Source: Xanthobacter oligotrophicus
Lineage (GTDB): Bacteria; Pseudomonadota; Alphaproteobacteria; Rhizobiales; Xanthobacteraceae
Direction of reading: 5' to 3'
NCBI RefSeq assembly: GCF_008364685.1
Contig: NZ_VTTL01000001.1
Span: 600,548-664,547 of the forward strand
Length of the DNA: 64,000 bases
The notes beneath the pieces were generated by a model that did no database searches, was not told the origin of the DNA, and saw only the letters and a program-made list of their open reading frames with translations. A program made the position numbers and the translations under genes. This document shows positions 51,927-62,302 of the stretch, piece after piece (position 1 is the stretch's first letter; each line of letters starts with the position of its first letter).

Positions 51927-53261
51927 TTATCTTCTCCTCCCTCCGCGCAGCTTGGCCTTCTTGACCAGACCTTCGTACTGGTGGGCCAACAGATGCCCCT
52001 GGATCTGGGACACCGTATCCATGGTCACACTGACCACGATCAGCAGCGATGTCCCTCCGAAATAGAACGGAAGCGAGGCGTAGGAAATCAGCAGTTCGGG
52101 GAAGAGGCAAACCGCCGCAATGTAGGCCGCCCCCACCACCGTGATGCGCGTGAGTACATAATCGATGTACTCGGCGGTCCGCTCACCCGGCCGAATGCCG
52201 GGAATGAAGCCGCCGTGCTTCTTCAGATTGTCCGCCGTCTCGACCGGGTTGAACACGATCGCGGTGTAGAAGAAGCAGAAAAACACGATCAGCAGCACAT
52301 AGAGCACCATGTAGGCCGGTCGGCCGTGCCCGATGTGGGTGGTGATGGTCTGCAGCCATTCCGGCCCAGAGCCCTGCATGAAGCTGGCGATGGTGGTCGG
52401 AATCAGCAGCAGGGACGAGGCGAAGATGGGCGGGATGACGCCCGAGGTGTTCAGCTTCAAGGGCAGGTGCGAGGACTGGCCCTCATAGATGCGGTTGCCC
52501 ACCTGGCGCTTGGGATACTGGATCAGCAGCCGTCGCTGGGCCCGCTCCATGAACACGATGAAGGCGATGACCACCACCGCAAGCACCAGCGCCGCCAAAA
52601 TCAGCGGCGTGGAGATGGCGCCCTCGCGGCCGAGCTGAAGGGTGCGCACGAAGGCGCCCGGCAGCTCCGCGACGATGCCGCCGAAGATGATCAGCGAGGT
52701 ACCATTGCCGATGCCGCGCGAGGTGATCTGCTCGCCCAGCCACATCAGGAACATGGTGCCGCCGGTCAGCGTGATGACGGTGGTGATTCGGAAGAACCAG
52801 CCGGGATCGGCCACCACGCTGCCCGAGCCTTCCAGGCCCACCGCGATGCCGTAGGCCTGGAACACGGCCAGGACCACGGTGAGGTAGCGGGTATACTGGT
52901 TGAGCTGCTTGCGGCCCGCCTCGCCTTCCTTCTTCAGCGCCTCCAGCGTCGGCGAGACGCTGGTGAGCAGCTGGATGATGATGGAGGCCGAGATGTACGG
53001 CATGATGTTCAGAGCGAAGATGGCCATGCGCTCCACGGCGCCGCCCGAGAACATGTTGAAGAGGCCGATGATCCCCTGCTGCGCGTTCTTGAACACGTCA
53101 GCCAGCGCATCCGGATTGATTCCGGGCATGGGGATATAGGTGCCGAGCCGGTACACGATAAGCGCGCCGAGGGTGAACCAGATGCGCTTCTTGAGCTCCT
53201 CGGCCTTGCCGAGGGCTCCGAAATTGAGGTTCGCCGCGAGTTGTTCCGCCGCCGAGACCAT
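51927..53261 (-). CDS. secY: Protein translocase subunit SecY
   Basis: 444 residues with ten membrane helices, the central pore of the Sec translocon for export and membrane insertion. It has the [11 protein letters not shown] segment at helix 1, the plug and [16 protein letters not shown] in helix 2, [20 protein letters not shown] around helix 4, and the conserved C-terminal cytoplasmic loop [17 protein letters not shown]. It is separated from rplO by 419 bases with a terminator, so it must have its own promoter, although I cannot locate one with confidence. Confidence 0.97.
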   Translation of the reverse strand: MVSAAEQLAANLNFGALGKAEELKKRIWFTLGALIVYRLGTYIPMPGINPDALADVFKNAQQGIIGLFNMFSGGAVERMAIFALNIMPYISASIIIQLLTSVSPTLEALKKEGEAGRKQLNQYTRYLTVVLAVFQAYGIAVGLEGSGSVVADPGWFFRITTVITLTGGTMFLMWLGEQITSRGIGNGTSLIIFGGIVAELPGAFVRTLQLGREGAISTPLILAALVLAVVVIAFIVFMERAQRRLLIQYPKRQVGNRIYEGQSSHLPLKLNTSGVIPPIFASSLLLIPTTIASFMQGSGPEWLQTITTHIGHGRPAYMVLYVLLIVFFCFFYTAIVFNPVETADNLKKHGGFIPGIRPGERTAEYIDYVLTRITVVGAAYIAAVCLFPELLISYASLPFYFGGTSLLIVVSVTMDTVSQIQGHLLAHQYEGLVKKAKLRGGRRR

Positions 53262-53680
53262 GCCTTGCTCCGCTGGACGCCGCCCGGTTTGGGGCAGCCC
53301 TTATATGAGGGCGCGATTCGCGGGTGCCTAGTGCGCGGATCCGATCAATGCGGATCGACAGGCGTTTTCTTGCCGATGGTTCGGGACCCCAACCGCGACC
53401 GGGCCAGGACGCCTGCGCGTCCACCCGCCCCGGGCCGAAGGTCCTTCCCGCATCCGGCGGCACCGGAGCATCGCCCGGAAATGCAGATACCCGGCCTGGG
53501 GCCAGGTTGCTAGAGCCGGATCGTCAGGTTGAGGCAACCTGCATGCTAATCCGTCCCCAAACGCGAGATCGCGGGAGGACTGAGGCGAGACGACGCACCA
53601 GGATCCTCATGCGAAAAAACGGCCGGGCGCGCCCGGCCGCTTGTTCAAACCGACGCGACCGGAAAAACCGGTCGCCCGGA
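53262..53680 (-). other. Gap between rplO and secY with a terminator
   Basis: 419 bases where most bacteria have almost none. Right after rplO lie a small stem (53655-53662 with 53668-53675) and then a strong terminator (53614-53638). Further towards secY there is a short inverted repeat AGGTTG-AGG-CAACCT (53526-53540) and a TATAAG on the minus strand near 53303, but no convincing promoter. No gene is seen. Confidence 0.55.
53614..53638 (-). terminator. Rho-independent terminator after rplO
   Basis: On the minus strand: perfect stem of eight G/C pairs (53621-53628 with 53631-53638, 2-base loop as drawn; the real loop would be wider), then G and six T (53614-53619). It is one of the clearest terminators in the window and ends the S10-spc transcript before secY. 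Confidence 0.85.
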
Positions 53681-54163
53681 TCACTCCGCCTCGGCGACAG
53701 CCGCAGCCGCCAGAACCGTCACGGAGCCGCCGGCCTTCTCCACCGCGGCGACGGCGGACTTGGTGGCATAGGCCACTTCCAGCGTCACCTTGGCGGACAG
53801 CTCACCCGTACCGAGCACGCGGACGCCGTCCTTGGCCCGGCGCAGCACACCGGCCGCGACCAGCGCCGCCTCGGTGACCGGCTGACCGGCATCGAGCTTG
53901 CCGGCTTCAACGGCCGCCTGGATCTTGCCCAGGGAGACCTCGTTGTAGTCGAGGCGGAAGATGTTGTGGAAGCCACGCTTCGGCAGGCGCCGATGCAGCG
54001 GCATCTGGCCACCCTCGAACCCCTTGATGGCCACGCCAGTCCGGGCCTTCTGGCCCTTCACGCCGCGACCCGCGGTCTTGCCCTTGCCGGAGCCGATGCC
54101 CCGGCCCACCCGCATGCGCTTCTTGCGGGCGCCGGGGTTGTCCCTGATTTCGTCGAGATTCAT
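53681..54163 (-). CDS. rplO: 50S ribosomal protein L15
   Basis: 160 residues. L15 is a late assembly protein of the large subunit. The N-terminal rRNA-binding part has [20 protein letters not shown] followed by a [15 protein letters not shown] segment; the C-terminus has the globular part with an Ala/Glu end. It starts ten bases after rpmD, and transcription seems to end after this gene. Confidence 0.97.
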   Translation of the reverse strand: MNLDEIRDNPGARKKRMRVGRGIGSGKGKTAGRGVKGQKARTGVAIKGFEGGQMPLHRRLPKRGFHNIFRLDYNEVSLGKIQAAVEAGKLDAGQPVTEAALVAAGVLRRAKDGVRVLGTGELSAKVTLEVAYATKSAVAAVEKAGGSVTVLAAAAVAEAE

Positions 54164-54173
54164 GTCCCGCTCC

Positions 54174-54356
54174 TCACTCGACCACGCGGACGAGGTGGGC
54201 GACCTTCGCGATCATGCCGCGCACGGCCGGGGTATCCTTGAGGGTGGAGCGGCGGTGCCGCTTGTTCAGCCCAAGCCCGACCAGGGTTGCTTCCTGGTCG
54301 AACGGGCGGCGGATCGGCGAGCCGATCTGCTCCACGGTGACTGTCTTGTCGCTCAT
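54174..54356 (-). CDS. rpmD: 50S ribosomal protein L30
   Basis: 60 residues, standard length. Conserved features are [11 protein letters not shown] near the start, and [20 protein letters not shown] followed by [14 protein letters not shown]. It lies between rpsE and rplO with gaps of 24 and ten bases, the usual order. Confidence 0.96.
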   Translation of the reverse strand: MSDKTVTVEQIGSPIRRPFDQEATLVGLGLNKRHRRSTLKDTPAVRGMIAKVAHLVRVVE

Positions 54357-54380
54357 GATGGCGCGCTCCTAATCCGACGC

Positions 54381-54938
54381 TCAGTCCGTCGCTTCCGCGT
54401 CTTCGACGCGGCGGCGGGACTGGAGCTGCGACACCTTGATGCCGCGACGGGCCGCGACCGAGCGCGGGCTGTCCTGGTTCTTGAGGGCGTCGAACGTGGC
54501 GCGCACCATGTTGTAGGGGTTGGAAGACCCGAAGGACTTCGCCACCACATCGTGCATGCCGAGGGTCTCGAACACCGCGCGCATCGGGCCGCCGGCGATG
54601 ATGCCGGTACCCGCCGGGGCGGCGCGCAGGATCACCTTGCCGGCGCCGTGGTGACCATGCACGTCGTGGTGCAGGGTCCGACCTTCGCGCAGCGGCACGC
54701 GGATGAGCGCACGCTTGGCGCTCTCCGTGGCCTTGCGGATGGCCTCGGGCACTTCGCGGGCCTTGCCGTGGCCGAAGCCGACGCGGCCCTTCTGGTCACC
54801 CACAACCACCAGGGCGGCGAAACCGAAGCGACGGCCGCCCTTCACCACCTTCGCGACACGGTTGATGTGGACAAGCTTGTCCACAAACGTGTTGTCGCGA
54901 TCTTCGCGCTCGTGGCGCTGTTCCCGTTCACGGGCCAT
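54381..54938 (-). CDS. rpsE: 30S ribosomal protein S5
   Basis: 185 residues. S5 contributes to decoding accuracy and mRNA unwinding at the entry site. [20 protein letters not shown] opens the dsRNA-binding domain, and the second domain has [20 protein letters not shown] and a [15 protein letters not shown] segment. The last residues form a short charged tail. The start follows rplR by 18 bases. Confidence 0.97.
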   Translation of the reverse strand: MAREREQRHEREDRDNTFVDKLVHINRVAKVVKGGRRFGFAALVVVGDQKGRVGFGHGKAREVPEAIRKATESAKRALIRVPLREGRTLHHDVHGHHGAGKVILRAAPAGTGIIAGGPMRAVFETLGMHDVVAKSFGSSNPYNMVRATFDALKNQDSPRSVAARRGIKVSQLQSRRRVEDAEATD

Positions 54939-54956
54939 ATTCGCGTGTCCTTCGCG

Positions 54957-55319
54957 TCAGAACTGAAGGCCGCCTTCGCGGGCGCCCTCAGCGAGCGCCT
55001 TGACGCGCCCATGAAAGATGTATGCGCCGCGGTCGAAGACGACCGCAGTCACGCCCTTCGCCAGCGCCCGCTCGGCCACCAGCTTGCCGATGGTCTTCGC
55101 CGCGTCGGTATCCGCACCCGTCTTCAGCGACGTGCGCAGATCCTTCTCAAGGCTGGACGCTGCGGCGAGGGTCTCGCCGTTCGCATCATCGATGACCTGC
55201 GCATAAATGTGCTGCGAGGTCCGGTGCACCGAAAGGCGCGGACGTCCGTTCGCAGCAACGCGAATCGCACGGCGCACCTTGGCCTTGCGGCGCGCCAGCG
55301 CCTCCAAATCCTTAGCCAT
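54957..55319 (-). CDS. rplR: 50S ribosomal protein L18
   Basis: 120 residues, standard. L18 carries 5S rRNA into the central protuberance with L5. The conserved parts are [20 protein letters not shown] near residue 28 and the final [20 protein letters not shown] with EGGLQF at the end. It is 12 bases after rplF. Confidence 0.97.
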   Translation of the reverse strand: MAKDLEALARRKAKVRRAIRVAANGRPRLSVHRTSQHIYAQVIDDANGETLAAASSLEKDLRTSLKTGADTDAAKTIGKLVAERALAKGVTAVVFDRGAYIFHGRVKALAEGAREGGLQF

Positions 55320-55331
55320 GGTTCGCCTCCG

Positions 55332-55865
55332 TTACTTCTTCTTACCTTCCTTGCGGAAGATGAATTCACCGGCGTACTTGACGCCCTTGCCCTTGTAGGG
55401 CTCGGGGCCGCGGAACTCGCGGATCTCTGCCGCCACCTGACCCACCTTCTGGCGGTCGATGCCGGAGATGACCACTTCGGTGGGCTTGGGCGTGACGATC
55501 TGGATCCCTTCCGGGATCGGGAAGATCACGTCGTGGCTGTAGCCCAGCGCCAGGTTCAGGTTCTTGCCCTGCACCGCCGCCTTGTAGCCGACGCCCGTGA
55601 TCTCCAGCTTCTTCTCGAAGCCCTTGGTCACGCCTTCCACCAGGTTCGCCACCAGGGTGCGGGACATGCCCCACATGGCCTTGTGACGGGTGGTCTCACC
55701 ATTCATGGACACCTGAAGCTCGGAGCCTTCGATCTTGGCCGCGATCTCTTCCACGAGGGTCACTTCGAGGGCGCCCTTGGGGCCCTTTACCTTCACCGTC
55801 TGTCCGTCCACGTTGGCGGTCACGCCAGCGGGGATGGCGACGGGCAGCTTGCCGATCTTCGACAT
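55332..55865 (-). CDS. rplF: 50S ribosomal protein L6
   Basis: 177 residues from the ATG at 55865 (MSKIGKLPV), which is the family start; the frame is open to 55916. L6 has two related domains and sits near the factor-binding site of the large subunit. [19 protein letters not shown] is in the middle and [18 protein letters not shown], the conserved C-terminal motif, near the end. 16 bases follow rpsH. Confidence 0.97.
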   Translation of the reverse strand: MSKIGKLPVAIPAGVTANVDGQTVKVKGPKGALEVTLVEEIAAKIEGSELQVSMNGETTRHKAMWGMSRTLVANLVEGVTKGFEKKLEITGVGYKAAVQGKNLNLALGYSHDVIFPIPEGIQIVTPKPTEVVISGIDRQKVGQVAAEIREFRGPEPYKGKGVKYAGEFIFRKEGKKK

Positions 55866-55881
55866 GTCTTCCTCCGTCGCC

Positions 55882-56280
55882 TCAGAACACGGTGCAGAGC
55901 ACTTCGCCGCCAACATTCTTGTCGCGGGCTTCGTGGTCCGCCATCACGCCCTGGGGCGTGGAGACGACCGCGATGCCGAGACCGTTGGCAACTCGGGGCA
56001 GATTCTTGACCGACGCATACACGCGGCGGCCGGGCTTCGACACGCGGGCGATCTCGCGGATCACCGGGACGCCGTCGAAATACTTGAGCTCGATCTCGAA
56101 CTCGGTGCGGCCATTGCCGTGATCGGTCGCCGTGTAGCCGCGGATATAGCCTTCGCTGCGCAGCACTTCGAGAACGCTCGCACGCAGGCGCGAGCCGGGC
56201 GTGGAGGTCTTGTCCTTGCGGCGCATCTGGGCGTTGCGGATGCGGGTGATCAGATCGCCGATGGGATCAGTTACAGCCAT
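55882..56280 (-). CDS. rpsH: 30S ribosomal protein S8
   Basis: 132 residues, standard. S8 binds the central domain of 16S rRNA and in E. coli also represses the spc operon by binding the rplE region of the m[21 protein letters not shown] opens the protein, and the C-terminal [18 protein letters not shown] is the conserved rRNA-binding end. Ten bases follow rpsN. Confidence 0.97.
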   Translation of the reverse strand: MAVTDPIGDLITRIRNAQMRRKDKTSTPGSRLRASVLEVLRSEGYIRGYTATDHGNGRTEFEIELKYFDGVPVIREIARVSKPGRRVYASVKNLPRVANGLGIAVVSTPQGVMADHEARDKNVGGEVLCTVF

Positions 56281-56290
56281 CGTTCCCTCC

Positions 56291-56596
56291 TCACCAGCTC
56301 GACTTCACGAGGCCAGGAACCATGCCCTGGTTACCCAGCTCGCGCAGCGCGATACGGCTCATCTTGAGCTTGCGGTAGAAGGCACGCGGACGGCCCGTCA
56401 CCTCGCAGCGGTTGCGGATACGAATCTTCGCGCCGTTGCGCGGCATCTCCGCCAGCTTGAGGGTCGCCTGGAAGCGCTCCTCGATCGGCAGCGTCTTGTC
56501 ATTCACGATCGCCTTCAGACGCGCGCGCTTCGCCGCATGGCCGGTGGCCAGCTTGCGGCGGCGCTCGTTCGTCTCGATCGCGCTCTTCTTCGCCAT
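56291..56596 (-). CDS. rpsN: 30S ribosomal protein S14, zinc-free form
   Basis: 101 residues, the long form without CxxC zinc ligands; only one Cys is present, in the [17 protein letters not shown] motif. S14 assembles into the head of the small subunit. The presence of the zinc-independent form in the main operon means no dependence on zinc for this protein. It lies 141 bases after rplE, a larger gap than others in the operon. Confidence 0.97.
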   Translation of the reverse strand: MAKKSAIETNERRRKLATGHAAKRARLKAIVNDKTLPIEERFQATLKLAEMPRNGAKIRIRNRCEVTGRPRAFYRKLKMSRIALRELGNQGMVPGLVKSSW

Positions 56597-56737
56597 CTTT
56601 TGCTCCTGTTCTCCGCGTCTGAGGCAGCTCGAAGCTCCTCACGGCCGGAAAATCACGCTGTCACTTGTCGCTTCACCCTCCCGCCCAAGGCGGAAAGGCC
56701 GGGCGCCCCGCTCGCGCGAAGCGCCCCTTCTAGACGC

Positions 56738-57295
56738 TCACTGACGGAAAGGGAAATTAAACGCCTTCAGAAGGGCGCGGGCTTCCTCATCCGTCTTGGC
56801 CGTGGTGCACACGATGATGTCCATGCCCCAGATCTGCTCGACGCGGTCGTAGTTGATCTCGGGGAACACGATGTGCTCCTTGACGCCCATGGCGTAGTTG
56901 CCACGGCCATCGAAGCTCTTTGGGTTCAGGCCGCGGAAGTCCCGCACGCGCGGCAGCGCGATGCTGACAAGCCGGTCCATGAACTCGTACATGCGCGCCT
57001 TGCGAAGGGTGACCTTCGCGCCGACCGGCTGGTTCTCGCGCAGCTTGAAGTTCGAGATCGCCTTGCGGGCCCGGGTGATCACCGGCTTCTGGCCGGCGAT
57101 CTGCGCCAGGTCGGCGGCGGCGGTCGTCACCTTCTTGGTATCGGCAGTGGCTTCGCCAACACCCATGTTGATGACGATCTTGTCGATCGTCGGCACTTCC
57201 ATGGGGTTCTTGTAACCGAACTGCTCGATCATCTTCGGCCGCACCACTTCATCATAGAAGGTGCGCAGCTTCGGGGTGTAAGTCGCCTCAGCCAT
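56738..57295 (-). CDS. rplE: 50S ribosomal protein L5
   Basis: 185 residues from the ATG at 57295 ([10 protein letters not shown]). L5 binds 5S rRNA and contacts S13 and P-site tRNA. Conserved parts are [11 protein letters not shown] near residue 40, [18 protein letters not shown], and [18 protein letters not shown]. The start overlaps the end of rplX by eight bases, which suggests coupled translation. Confidence 0.97.
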   Translation of the reverse strand: MAEATYTPKLRTFYDEVVRPKMIEQFGYKNPMEVPTIDKIVINMGVGEATADTKKVTTAAADLAQIAGQKPVITRARKAISNFKLRENQPVGAKVTLRKARMYEFMDRLVSIALPRVRDFRGLNPKSFDGRGNYAMGVKEHIVFPEINYDRVEQIWGMDIIVCTTAKTDEEARALLKAFNFPFRQ

Positions 57296-57605
57296 CGATC
57301 CTCTCCCCGGAACGCTTGGCCACGCGGACCTTGGTCCCGTCTTCCAGCACCTGGAAACCGACGCGGGTCGGCTTGCCGTCCTTGGGGTCGGCGACGGCGA
57401 CGTTCGACAGCTGGATGGGAGCCTCCTTGGAGATGATCCCGCCCTCCTGGTTCGCCGTCTGGCGCTGGTGGCGCTTGACGATATTGACGCCGCGGACGAG
57501 CGCACGCTCCTCCTTCGGCATCACCTGGATAACCTCGCCGGTGCGCCCCTTGTCGCGGCCGGTGAGGACGACGACCTTGTCGCCCTTCTTGATCTTCGCG
57601 GCCAT
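57288..57605 (-). CDS. rplX: 50S ribosomal protein L24
   Basis: 105 residues from the ATG at 57605. L24 is an assembly initiator of the large subunit. A KOW motif ([20 protein letters not shown]) is at the N-terminus, and [11 protein letters not shown] and [15 protein letters not shown] follow. Its first base overlaps the rplN stop (TGATG). Confidence 0.97.
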   Translation of the reverse strand: MAAKIKKGDKVVVLTGRDKGRTGEVIQVMPKEERALVRGVNIVKRHQRQTANQEGGIISKEAPIQLSNVAVADPKDGKPTRVGFQVLEDGTKVRVAKRSGERIDG

Positions 57606-57973
57606 CACAGCACCTCCGGCGCCAGCGAGATGATCTTCATGTGGTTCTTCGAGCGCAGCTCGCGCGGAACCGGTCCGAAGATACGAGTGCCCACCGGCTC
57701 CTTGTTGTTGTTGATCAGCACGGCCGCGTTGCGGTCGAAGCGGATCACCGAGCCGTCGACGCGACGAATGTCCTTGGCGGTGCGAACCACCACGGCCTTC
57801 ATCACGTCGCCCTTCTTCACGCGGCCGCGCGGAATAGCCTCCTTGACCGACACCACGATGATGTCGCCCACGTGGGCATACTTCCGCTTGGAACCGCCAA
57901 GTACCTTGATGCACATGACGCGACGCGCACCGGAATTGTCCGCCACGTCGAGATTGGTCTGCATCTGGATCAT
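57605..57973 (-). CDS. rplN: 50S ribosomal protein L14
   Basis: 122 residues, standard. L14 forms an intersubunit bridge with 16S r[23 protein letters not shown] is the conserved start and [20 protein letters not shown] the conserved end. It lies 187 bases downstream of rpsQ, an unusually large gap that contains a hairpin. Confidence 0.97.
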   Translation of the reverse strand: MIQMQTNLDVADNSGARRVMCIKVLGGSKRKYAHVGDIIVVSVKEAIPRGRVKKGDVMKAVVVRTAKDIRRVDGSVIRFDRNAAVLINNNKEPVGTRIFGPVPRELRSKNHMKIISLAPEVL

Positions 57974-58123
57974 GACGCACCTGTTCTCGTCATCCGGCGC
58001 CGCCGGCGCGCCGGCATTGCCTTAACCCTTGTTTACCGTGGCCGCTCATCGGAACACGGTGCTGCCGCGGTGCGGTCTCCACTCGGCTCTTATCGAGACG
58101 ACGGACCCGGCACCGGAGCCTTC

Positions 58124-58150
58124 TCCGTCCGGACGATCCATCCGGACGGA
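58124..58150 (-). other. Perfect 10-bp hairpin between rpsQ and rplN
   Basis: TCCGTCCGGA (58124-58133) pairs with TCCGGACGGA (58141-58150), loop of seven bases, starting 10 bases after the rpsQ stop on the minus strand. There is no T run, so it is more likely an mRNA processing or stability element, or a partial terminator, than a full stop. Confidence 0.55.
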
Positions 58151-58160
58151 AAATCTTCTA

Positions 58161-58409
58161 TCAGACCTCGGCGCGCTTTTCGCCCTGGATCACGATCCAG
58201 TTCTTGAGCTTCGAGATCGGCCGGTGCTCCTCGATCCACACCGTATCCCCCACCTTCCAGGCGTTAGCCTCGTCGTGGGCGTGATACTTCTTGGACCGGC
58301 GCACGGTCTTCTTCAGCAGCGGGTGAGTGAAGCGGCGCTCCACCCGGACCACCACGGTCTTGTCAGTCTTGTCGCTCACCACGACGCCCTGGAGCACGCG
58401 CTTCGGCAT
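58161..58409 (-). CDS. rpsQ: 30S ribosomal protein S17
   Basis: 82 residues from the ATG at 58409 (MPKRVLQG). S17 is a primary 16S rRNA binder with an OB fold. [35 protein letters not shown] and [11 protein letters not shown] are conserved. It lies seven bases after rpmC and ends the S10-side block before the 187-base gap. Confidence 0.97.
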   Translation of the reverse strand: MPKRVLQGVVVSDKTDKTVVVRVERRFTHPLLKKTVRRSKKYHAHDEANAWKVGDTVWIEEHRPISKLKNWIVIQGEKRAEV

Positions 58410-58416
58410 CGCTTCC

Positions 58417-58629
58417 TCACTTCGCCTTCTGCACCGGCGCACCGGTACGCTTGTCGGTCTGCACGGTCTTGATCCGCGCGATATCGCGGCGGATCTGCTT
58501 GGACCGCGCGGTGTTCTCCAGCTGACCCGTCGCCTTCTGGAAGCGCAGGTTGAACTGTTCCTTCTTCAGCTTCAGCAGCTCATCGGCGAGCTGATCGGGG
58601 CTGAGGGCCCGAACGTCCTCGGCTTTCAT
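58417..58629 (-). CDS. rpmC: 50S ribosomal protein L29
   Basis: 70 residues forming the usual helical hairpin: a [20 protein letters not shown] stretch, then [20 protein letters not shown], and AQTKRTGAP-like basic end. L29 sits at the exit tunnel near the binding site of trigger factor and SRP. Ten bases follow rplP. Confidence 0.96.
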
Positions 58630-58639
58630 GAGCCTCTCC

Positions 58640-59053
58640 TCACTCGGCGATGCGCTGGATGAAGCGCGTCTTGATGGGCAGCTTGGCCGCAGCGAGGGTC
58701 AGCGCCTCGCGGGCGATCTCAACGCTCACCCCGTCGATCTCGAACATGATGCGGCCGGGCTTGATGCGGGCCGCCCAATACTCGGGCGCGCCCTTGCCCT
58801 TGCCCATGCGCACTTCCGTGGGCTTGGCAGAGACCGGCACGTCCGGGAACACGCGGATCCACACGCGGCCGGCACGCTTCATGTGACGGGTGAGCGCGCG
58901 GCGGGCCGCCTCGATCTGGCGGGCGGTGACACGCTCCGGCTCGACGGCCTTGAGGCCGAATTCGCCGAAGTTCAGTTCCGTGCCGCCCTTGGCGACGCCG
59001 TGGATGCGTCCCTTGAACTGCTTGCGGAACTTGGTGCGCTTGGGTTGCAGCAT
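58640..59053 (-). CDS. rplP: 50S ribosomal protein L16
   Basis: 137 residues, standard. L16 helps position the A-site tRNA at the peptidyl transferase centre. [19 protein letters not shown] at the start, [20 protein letters not shown], and [20 protein letters not shown] are conserved. It is 29 bases after rpsC. Confidence 0.97.
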
Positions 59054-59082
59054 GGCTTAAACGCCTTCTCTCTCGGCAGCCG

Positions 59083-59841
59083 TCAGGCGCGGTGGCCGCG
59101 ATCGCGGTCGCCGCGATCGCCACGCTCGCGATCACCGCGCTCACGCCGCTGGGGACGCGAGGAGGGACCGGCTTCCTGCTCGGCCTGGCGCTTGTCCTGC
59201 GCCATGGGATCGTGCTCGAGGATCTCGCCCTTGAAGACCCACACCTTGACACCGCAGGTGCCGTAGGTGGTGAAGGCCGTGGCGGTGCCGTAGTCCACGT
59301 CCGCACGCAGGGTGTGCAGCGGCACGCGGCCTTCGCGGTACCATTCTAGGCGCGCGATCTCAGCGCCGCCGAGGCGGCCCGAGCAATTGATGCGGATGCC
59401 TTCGGCGCCGAGACGCATGGCCGACTGCACCGCGCGCTTCATGGCCCGGCGGAACGCCACGCGACGCTCGAGCTGCTGGGCGATGGATTCGGCGACCAGA
59501 CGGGCGTCGATCTCGGGCTTGCGGATCTCGACGATGTTGATGAAGACCTCTGAGGAGGTCATCTCCGACACCTTCTTGCGCAGCTTGTCGATGTCCGCGC
59601 CCTTCTTGCCGATGACCACACCGGGACGACCGGAGTAGATGGTCACGCGGCACTTCTTGTGCGGACGCTCGATCACCACCTTGGACACCGCGGCCTGCTT
59701 GAGCAGCTTGAACAGCGTCTCGCGGATCTTGATGTCCTCATGGAGCAGCTTGCCGTATTCGCCCTTGTTGGCGAACCAGCGGCTGTCCCACGTGCGGTTG
59801 ATGCCGAGCCGGAGCCCGACCGGATTGACCTTCTGACCCAT
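59083..59841 (-). CDS. rpsC: 30S ribosomal protein S3
   Basis: 252 residues. S3 lines the mRNA entry tunnel with S4 and S5. The start [20 protein letters not shown], the KH domain with [20 protein letters not shown], and [14 protein letters not shown] are conserved. The last 27 residues are an unusual Arg/Asp/Glu/Gly tail ([14 protein letters not shown]), longer than in E. coli. Its ATG overlaps the rplV stop by one base (TGATG). Confidence 0.97.
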   Translation of the reverse strand: MGQKVNPVGLRLGINRTWDSRWFANKGEYGKLLHEDIKIRETLFKLLKQAAVSKVVIERPHKKCRVTIYSGRPGVVIGKKGADIDKLRKKVSEMTSSEVFINIVEIRKPEIDARLVAESIAQQLERRVAFRRAMKRAVQSAMRLGAEGIRINCSGRLGGAEIARLEWYREGRVPLHTLRADVDYGTATAFTTYGTCGVKVWVFKGEILEHDPMAQDKRQAEQEAGPSSRPQRRERGDRERGDRGDRDRGHRA

Positions 59842-60221
59842 CAGGCCCGCTCCTCGACTTCCCGCACCACAATGGTGATGTGGGAGAAGGGCTTCTCGAT
59901 GCGCGAGGCGCGACCGCGCGCCCGCGGCGAGAACCGCTTCATCACCAGACCCTTGCCCACGTGCGCCTCGGCGACGACCAGGTCGTCCACGTCCAGCTCG
60001 TGGTTGTTCTCGGCGTTAGCGATCGCGCTCTCGAGGCACTTCCGCACGTCGCGGGCGATCCGCTTGTGGGAGAACTCGAGATCGGCGAGGGCCGTGGCCA
60101 CCTTCTTGCCGCGGATCAGGCCCGCGACCAGGTTGAGCTTCTGGGGGGAGATGCGCAGATTGCGCAGCACCGCCTTGGCTTCGTTGTCCGCGAGCGCGCG
60201 GGGCTTTGCCTGCTTACCCAT
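59841..60221 (-). CDS. rplV: 50S ribosomal protein L22
   Basis: 126 residues. L22 reaches into the exit tunnel with a beta hairpin and is a site of macrolide resistance changes. [21 protein letters not shown], the middle [19 protein letters not shown] and the hairpin [18 protein letters not shown] are conserved. It is six bases after rpsS. Confidence 0.97.
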   Translation of the reverse strand: MGKQAKPRALADNEAKAVLRNLRISPQKLNLVAGLIRGKKVATALADLEFSHKRIARDVRKCLESAIANAENNHELDVDDLVVAEAHVGKGLVMKRFSPRARGRASRIEKPFSHITIVVREVEERA

Positions 60222-60227
60222 GACCGA

Positions 60228-60506
60228 TCACCGCCGCTTCGACTTCTTGTCGGCCGCGTGTCCGTAGTAGGTACGGGTCGGCGCGAACTCGCCGAACTTG
60301 TGGCCGATCATTTCCTCGGAGACGTTCACGGGCACATGCTTGTGGCCGTTGTAGACGCCGAAGGTTAAGCCCACAAATTGGGGCAGGATGGTGGAGCGCC
60401 GGCTCCAGATCTTGATGACGTCGCGGCGACCGGAGCCGGAAGCGGCTTCCGCCTTCTTCAGGAGGTAGCCGTCGACGAACGGGCCCTTCCAAACAGACCG
60501 TGTCAT
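60228..60506 (-). CDS. rpsS: 30S ribosomal protein S19
   Basis: 92 residues, standard. S19 with S13 contacts the A-site finger of the large subunit. [39 protein letters not shown] and [16 protein letters not shown] segments (here [19 protein letters not shown]) are conserved. 11 bases follow rplB. Confidence 0.97.
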   Translation of the reverse strand: MTRSVWKGPFVDGYLLKKAEAASGSGRRDVIKIWSRRSTILPQFVGLTFGVYNGHKHVPVNVSEEMIGHKFGEFAPTRTYYGHAADKKSKRR

Positions 60507-60517
60507 GTGTCAGGCCC

Positions 60518-61351
60518 TCACTTTTTCCGCTTGTGGCGGCTGGACACGATGAACTTGTCCGTCGCCTTGTTGTTGCGGGTCTTCTTGCCCTTGGTGGGGA
60601 AGCCCCAGGGGGTGACCGGGTTACGGCCACCGGAGGTGCGGCCTTCGCCGCCGCCGTGCGGATGGTCGACCGGGTTCATGGTCACGCCGCGGTTATGCGG
60701 CTTGCGACCCAGCCACCGGTTACGCCCGGCCTTGCCGAGCGAGATGTTCATGTGGTCGGGGTTGGAGACCGCGCCCACCGTGGCGTAGCACGCCCCGAGA
60801 ACGAGGCGCTGCTCACCCGAATTCAGGCGCACGATCACATAGCCCTGGTCGCGGCCGACGATCTGCGCGTAGGTGCCGGCGGAACGGGCGATCTGGCCGC
60901 CCTTGCCCACCTTCAGCTCCACGTTGTGGACGATGGTGCCCACCGGCAGCGAGGACAGCGGCCCGGCATTGCCCGGCTTCACGTCCACCTGCTCGCCGGC
61001 GATCACCTGGTCGCCCACCGCCAGGCGCTGCGGCGCCAGGATGTAGGCCAGGTCGCCGTCCTCATACTTGATGAGGGCGATGAAGGCCGAGCGGTTCGGA
61101 TCATACTCGATCCGATCCACCACCGCCGGGACGCCGCGCTTGGTGCGCTTGAAATCCACCAGACGATAGGTCTGCTTGTGACCACCGCCGCGGAAGCGGA
61201 CGGTGATGCGGCCGTTATTGTTGCGGCCGCCCGAGGAGCTCTTGCCCTCGGTCAGCGTCTTCACCGGCTTGCCCTTGTAGAGGCCGGAGCGGTCCACGAT
61301 CACGAGCTGGCGAAGGCTCGGCGTGACCGGCTTGAAATGCTTCAGCGCCAT
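60518..61351 (-). CDS. rplB: 50S ribosomal protein L2
   Basis: 277 residues, standard. L2 is essential for subunit association and peptidyl transfer. [19 protein letters not shown] and [20 protein letters not shown] are in the N-terminal part, and the near-invariant [19 protein letters not shown] motif appears as [17 protein letters not shown] with the catalytic-region His. It follows rplW by 25 bases. Confidence 0.97.
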   Translation of the reverse strand: MALKHFKPVTPSLRQLVIVDRSGLYKGKPVKTLTEGKSSSGGRNNNGRITVRFRGGGHKQTYRLVDFKRTKRGVPAVVDRIEYDPNRSAFIALIKYEDGDLAYILAPQRLAVGDQVIAGEQVDVKPGNAGPLSSLPVGTIVHNVELKVGKGGQIARSAGTYAQIVGRDQGYVIVRLNSGEQRLVLGACYATVGAVSNPDHMNISLGKAGRNRWLGRKPHNRGVTMNPVDHPHGGGEGRTSGGRNPVTPWGFPTKGKKTRNNKATDKFIVSSRHKRKK

Positions 61352-61376
61352 GGTCTTGTCCCGTTCCCCTCAGCTC

Positions 61377-61685
61377 TCAGAGGCCCGTGGTGATGTCGAT
61401 CTTCTGGCCCTCTTCGAGGGTCACGACCGCTTTCTTGACGTCGCTCTGGACGCCCTTGCGGCCCTTGAAGATCTTCACCTTGCCCTTACGGACCAGCGTA
61501 TTCACGCTCTTCACCTTCACGTCGAACAGCTTTTCCACGGCCTCCTTGATGGCGGGCTTCGTGGCAGTCTTGGCGACGTTGAAGACAACCTTGTTGTGCT
61601 CGCTCGCCGCCGTCGCCTTCTCGGTGATGACGGGGGAACGGATCACGTCGTAATGACGCGGCTCGATGGTGCGTTGCGGGCTCAT
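61377..61685 (-). CDS. rplW: 50S ribosomal protein L23
   Basis: 102 residues. L23 forms the docking site for trigger factor and SRP at the tunnel exit. [19 protein letters not shown] at the start and [18 protein letters not shown] with FKGRKG follow the family pattern. The ATG overlaps the rplD stop by four bases (ATGA). Confidence 0.96.
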   Translation of the reverse strand: MSPQRTIEPRHYDVIRSPVITEKATAASEHNKVVFNVAKTATKPAIKEAVEKLFDVKVKSVNTLVRKGKVKIFKGRKGVQSDVKKAVVTLEEGQKIDITTGL

Positions 61686-62302
61686 TTGAAGCGCGCCTCC
61701 AGCGCGTCCACGGCGGCCTTGGTCAGGACCAGGGTATCGCGGCGCAGGATGTCATAGACGTTGATGCCCTGGATCGGGAGCACGTCCACATAGGGCAGGT
61801 TGCGCGCCGCGAGCGCCACATTCTGCTCCACCTGGGCACCGTCCACGATCAGGACCGATTCGAGACCCAGCTTGGCGAAGTGCTCCTTGAGCGCCTTCGT
61901 CTTGGGATCGTCAAGGGAGACCTTGTCGAGCACGATGATCTGCGCCGCCTTGGCCTTCGACGACAGGGCATGCTTCAGGGCGAGCGCACGCACCTTCTTC
62001 GGCAGGTCGATGGCATGGGAGCGCACGACCGGACCGAAGGCACGACCACCGCCGCGGAACTGCGGAGCGGAGGCGGCGCCGTGACGGGCGTTGCCGGTGC
62101 CCTTCTGCTTGTACATCTTCTTGGACGTGCGGTTGATCTCCGAACGGCCCTTGGTGCGGTGGGTGCCGGCCTGGCGGCGCGACAGCTGCCAAGTCACGCA
62201 CCGGTGCAGGATGTCCGCCCGCGGCTCAAGACCGAAGATCTCGTCCGACAGGGTCACGGAGCCGGCCTCGATGCCGTCGAGCGTCTTGACGGTGATTTCC
62301 AT
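61682..62302 (-). CDS. rplD: 50S ribosomal protein L4
   Basis: 206 residues from the ATG at 62302 ([10 protein letters not shown]); a GTG three bases earlier is also in frame. L4 lines the exit tunnel and in E. coli represses the S10 operon. The tunnel loop has [20 protein letters not shown] and the [20 protein letters not shown] segment; the C-terminus has [20 protein letters not shown]. The start overlaps the rplC stop by one base (TGATG). Confidence 0.97.
   Translation of the reverse strand: MEITVKTLDGIEAGSVTLSDEIFGLEPRADILHRCVTWQLSRRQAGTHRTKGRSEINRTSKKMYKQKGTGNARHGAASAPQFRGGGRAFGPVVRSHAIDLPKKVRALALKHALSSKAKAAQIIVLDKVSLDDPKTKALKEHFAKLGLESVLIVDGAQVEQNVALAARNLPYVDVLPIQGINVYDILRRDTLVLTKAAVDALEARFK

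Noticed and set aside
48105..56009. Long plus-strand frames opposite ribosomal protein genes (789 and 682 codons)
   Set aside because: They run through several recognised ribosomal protein genes on the minus strand and have shadow composition.
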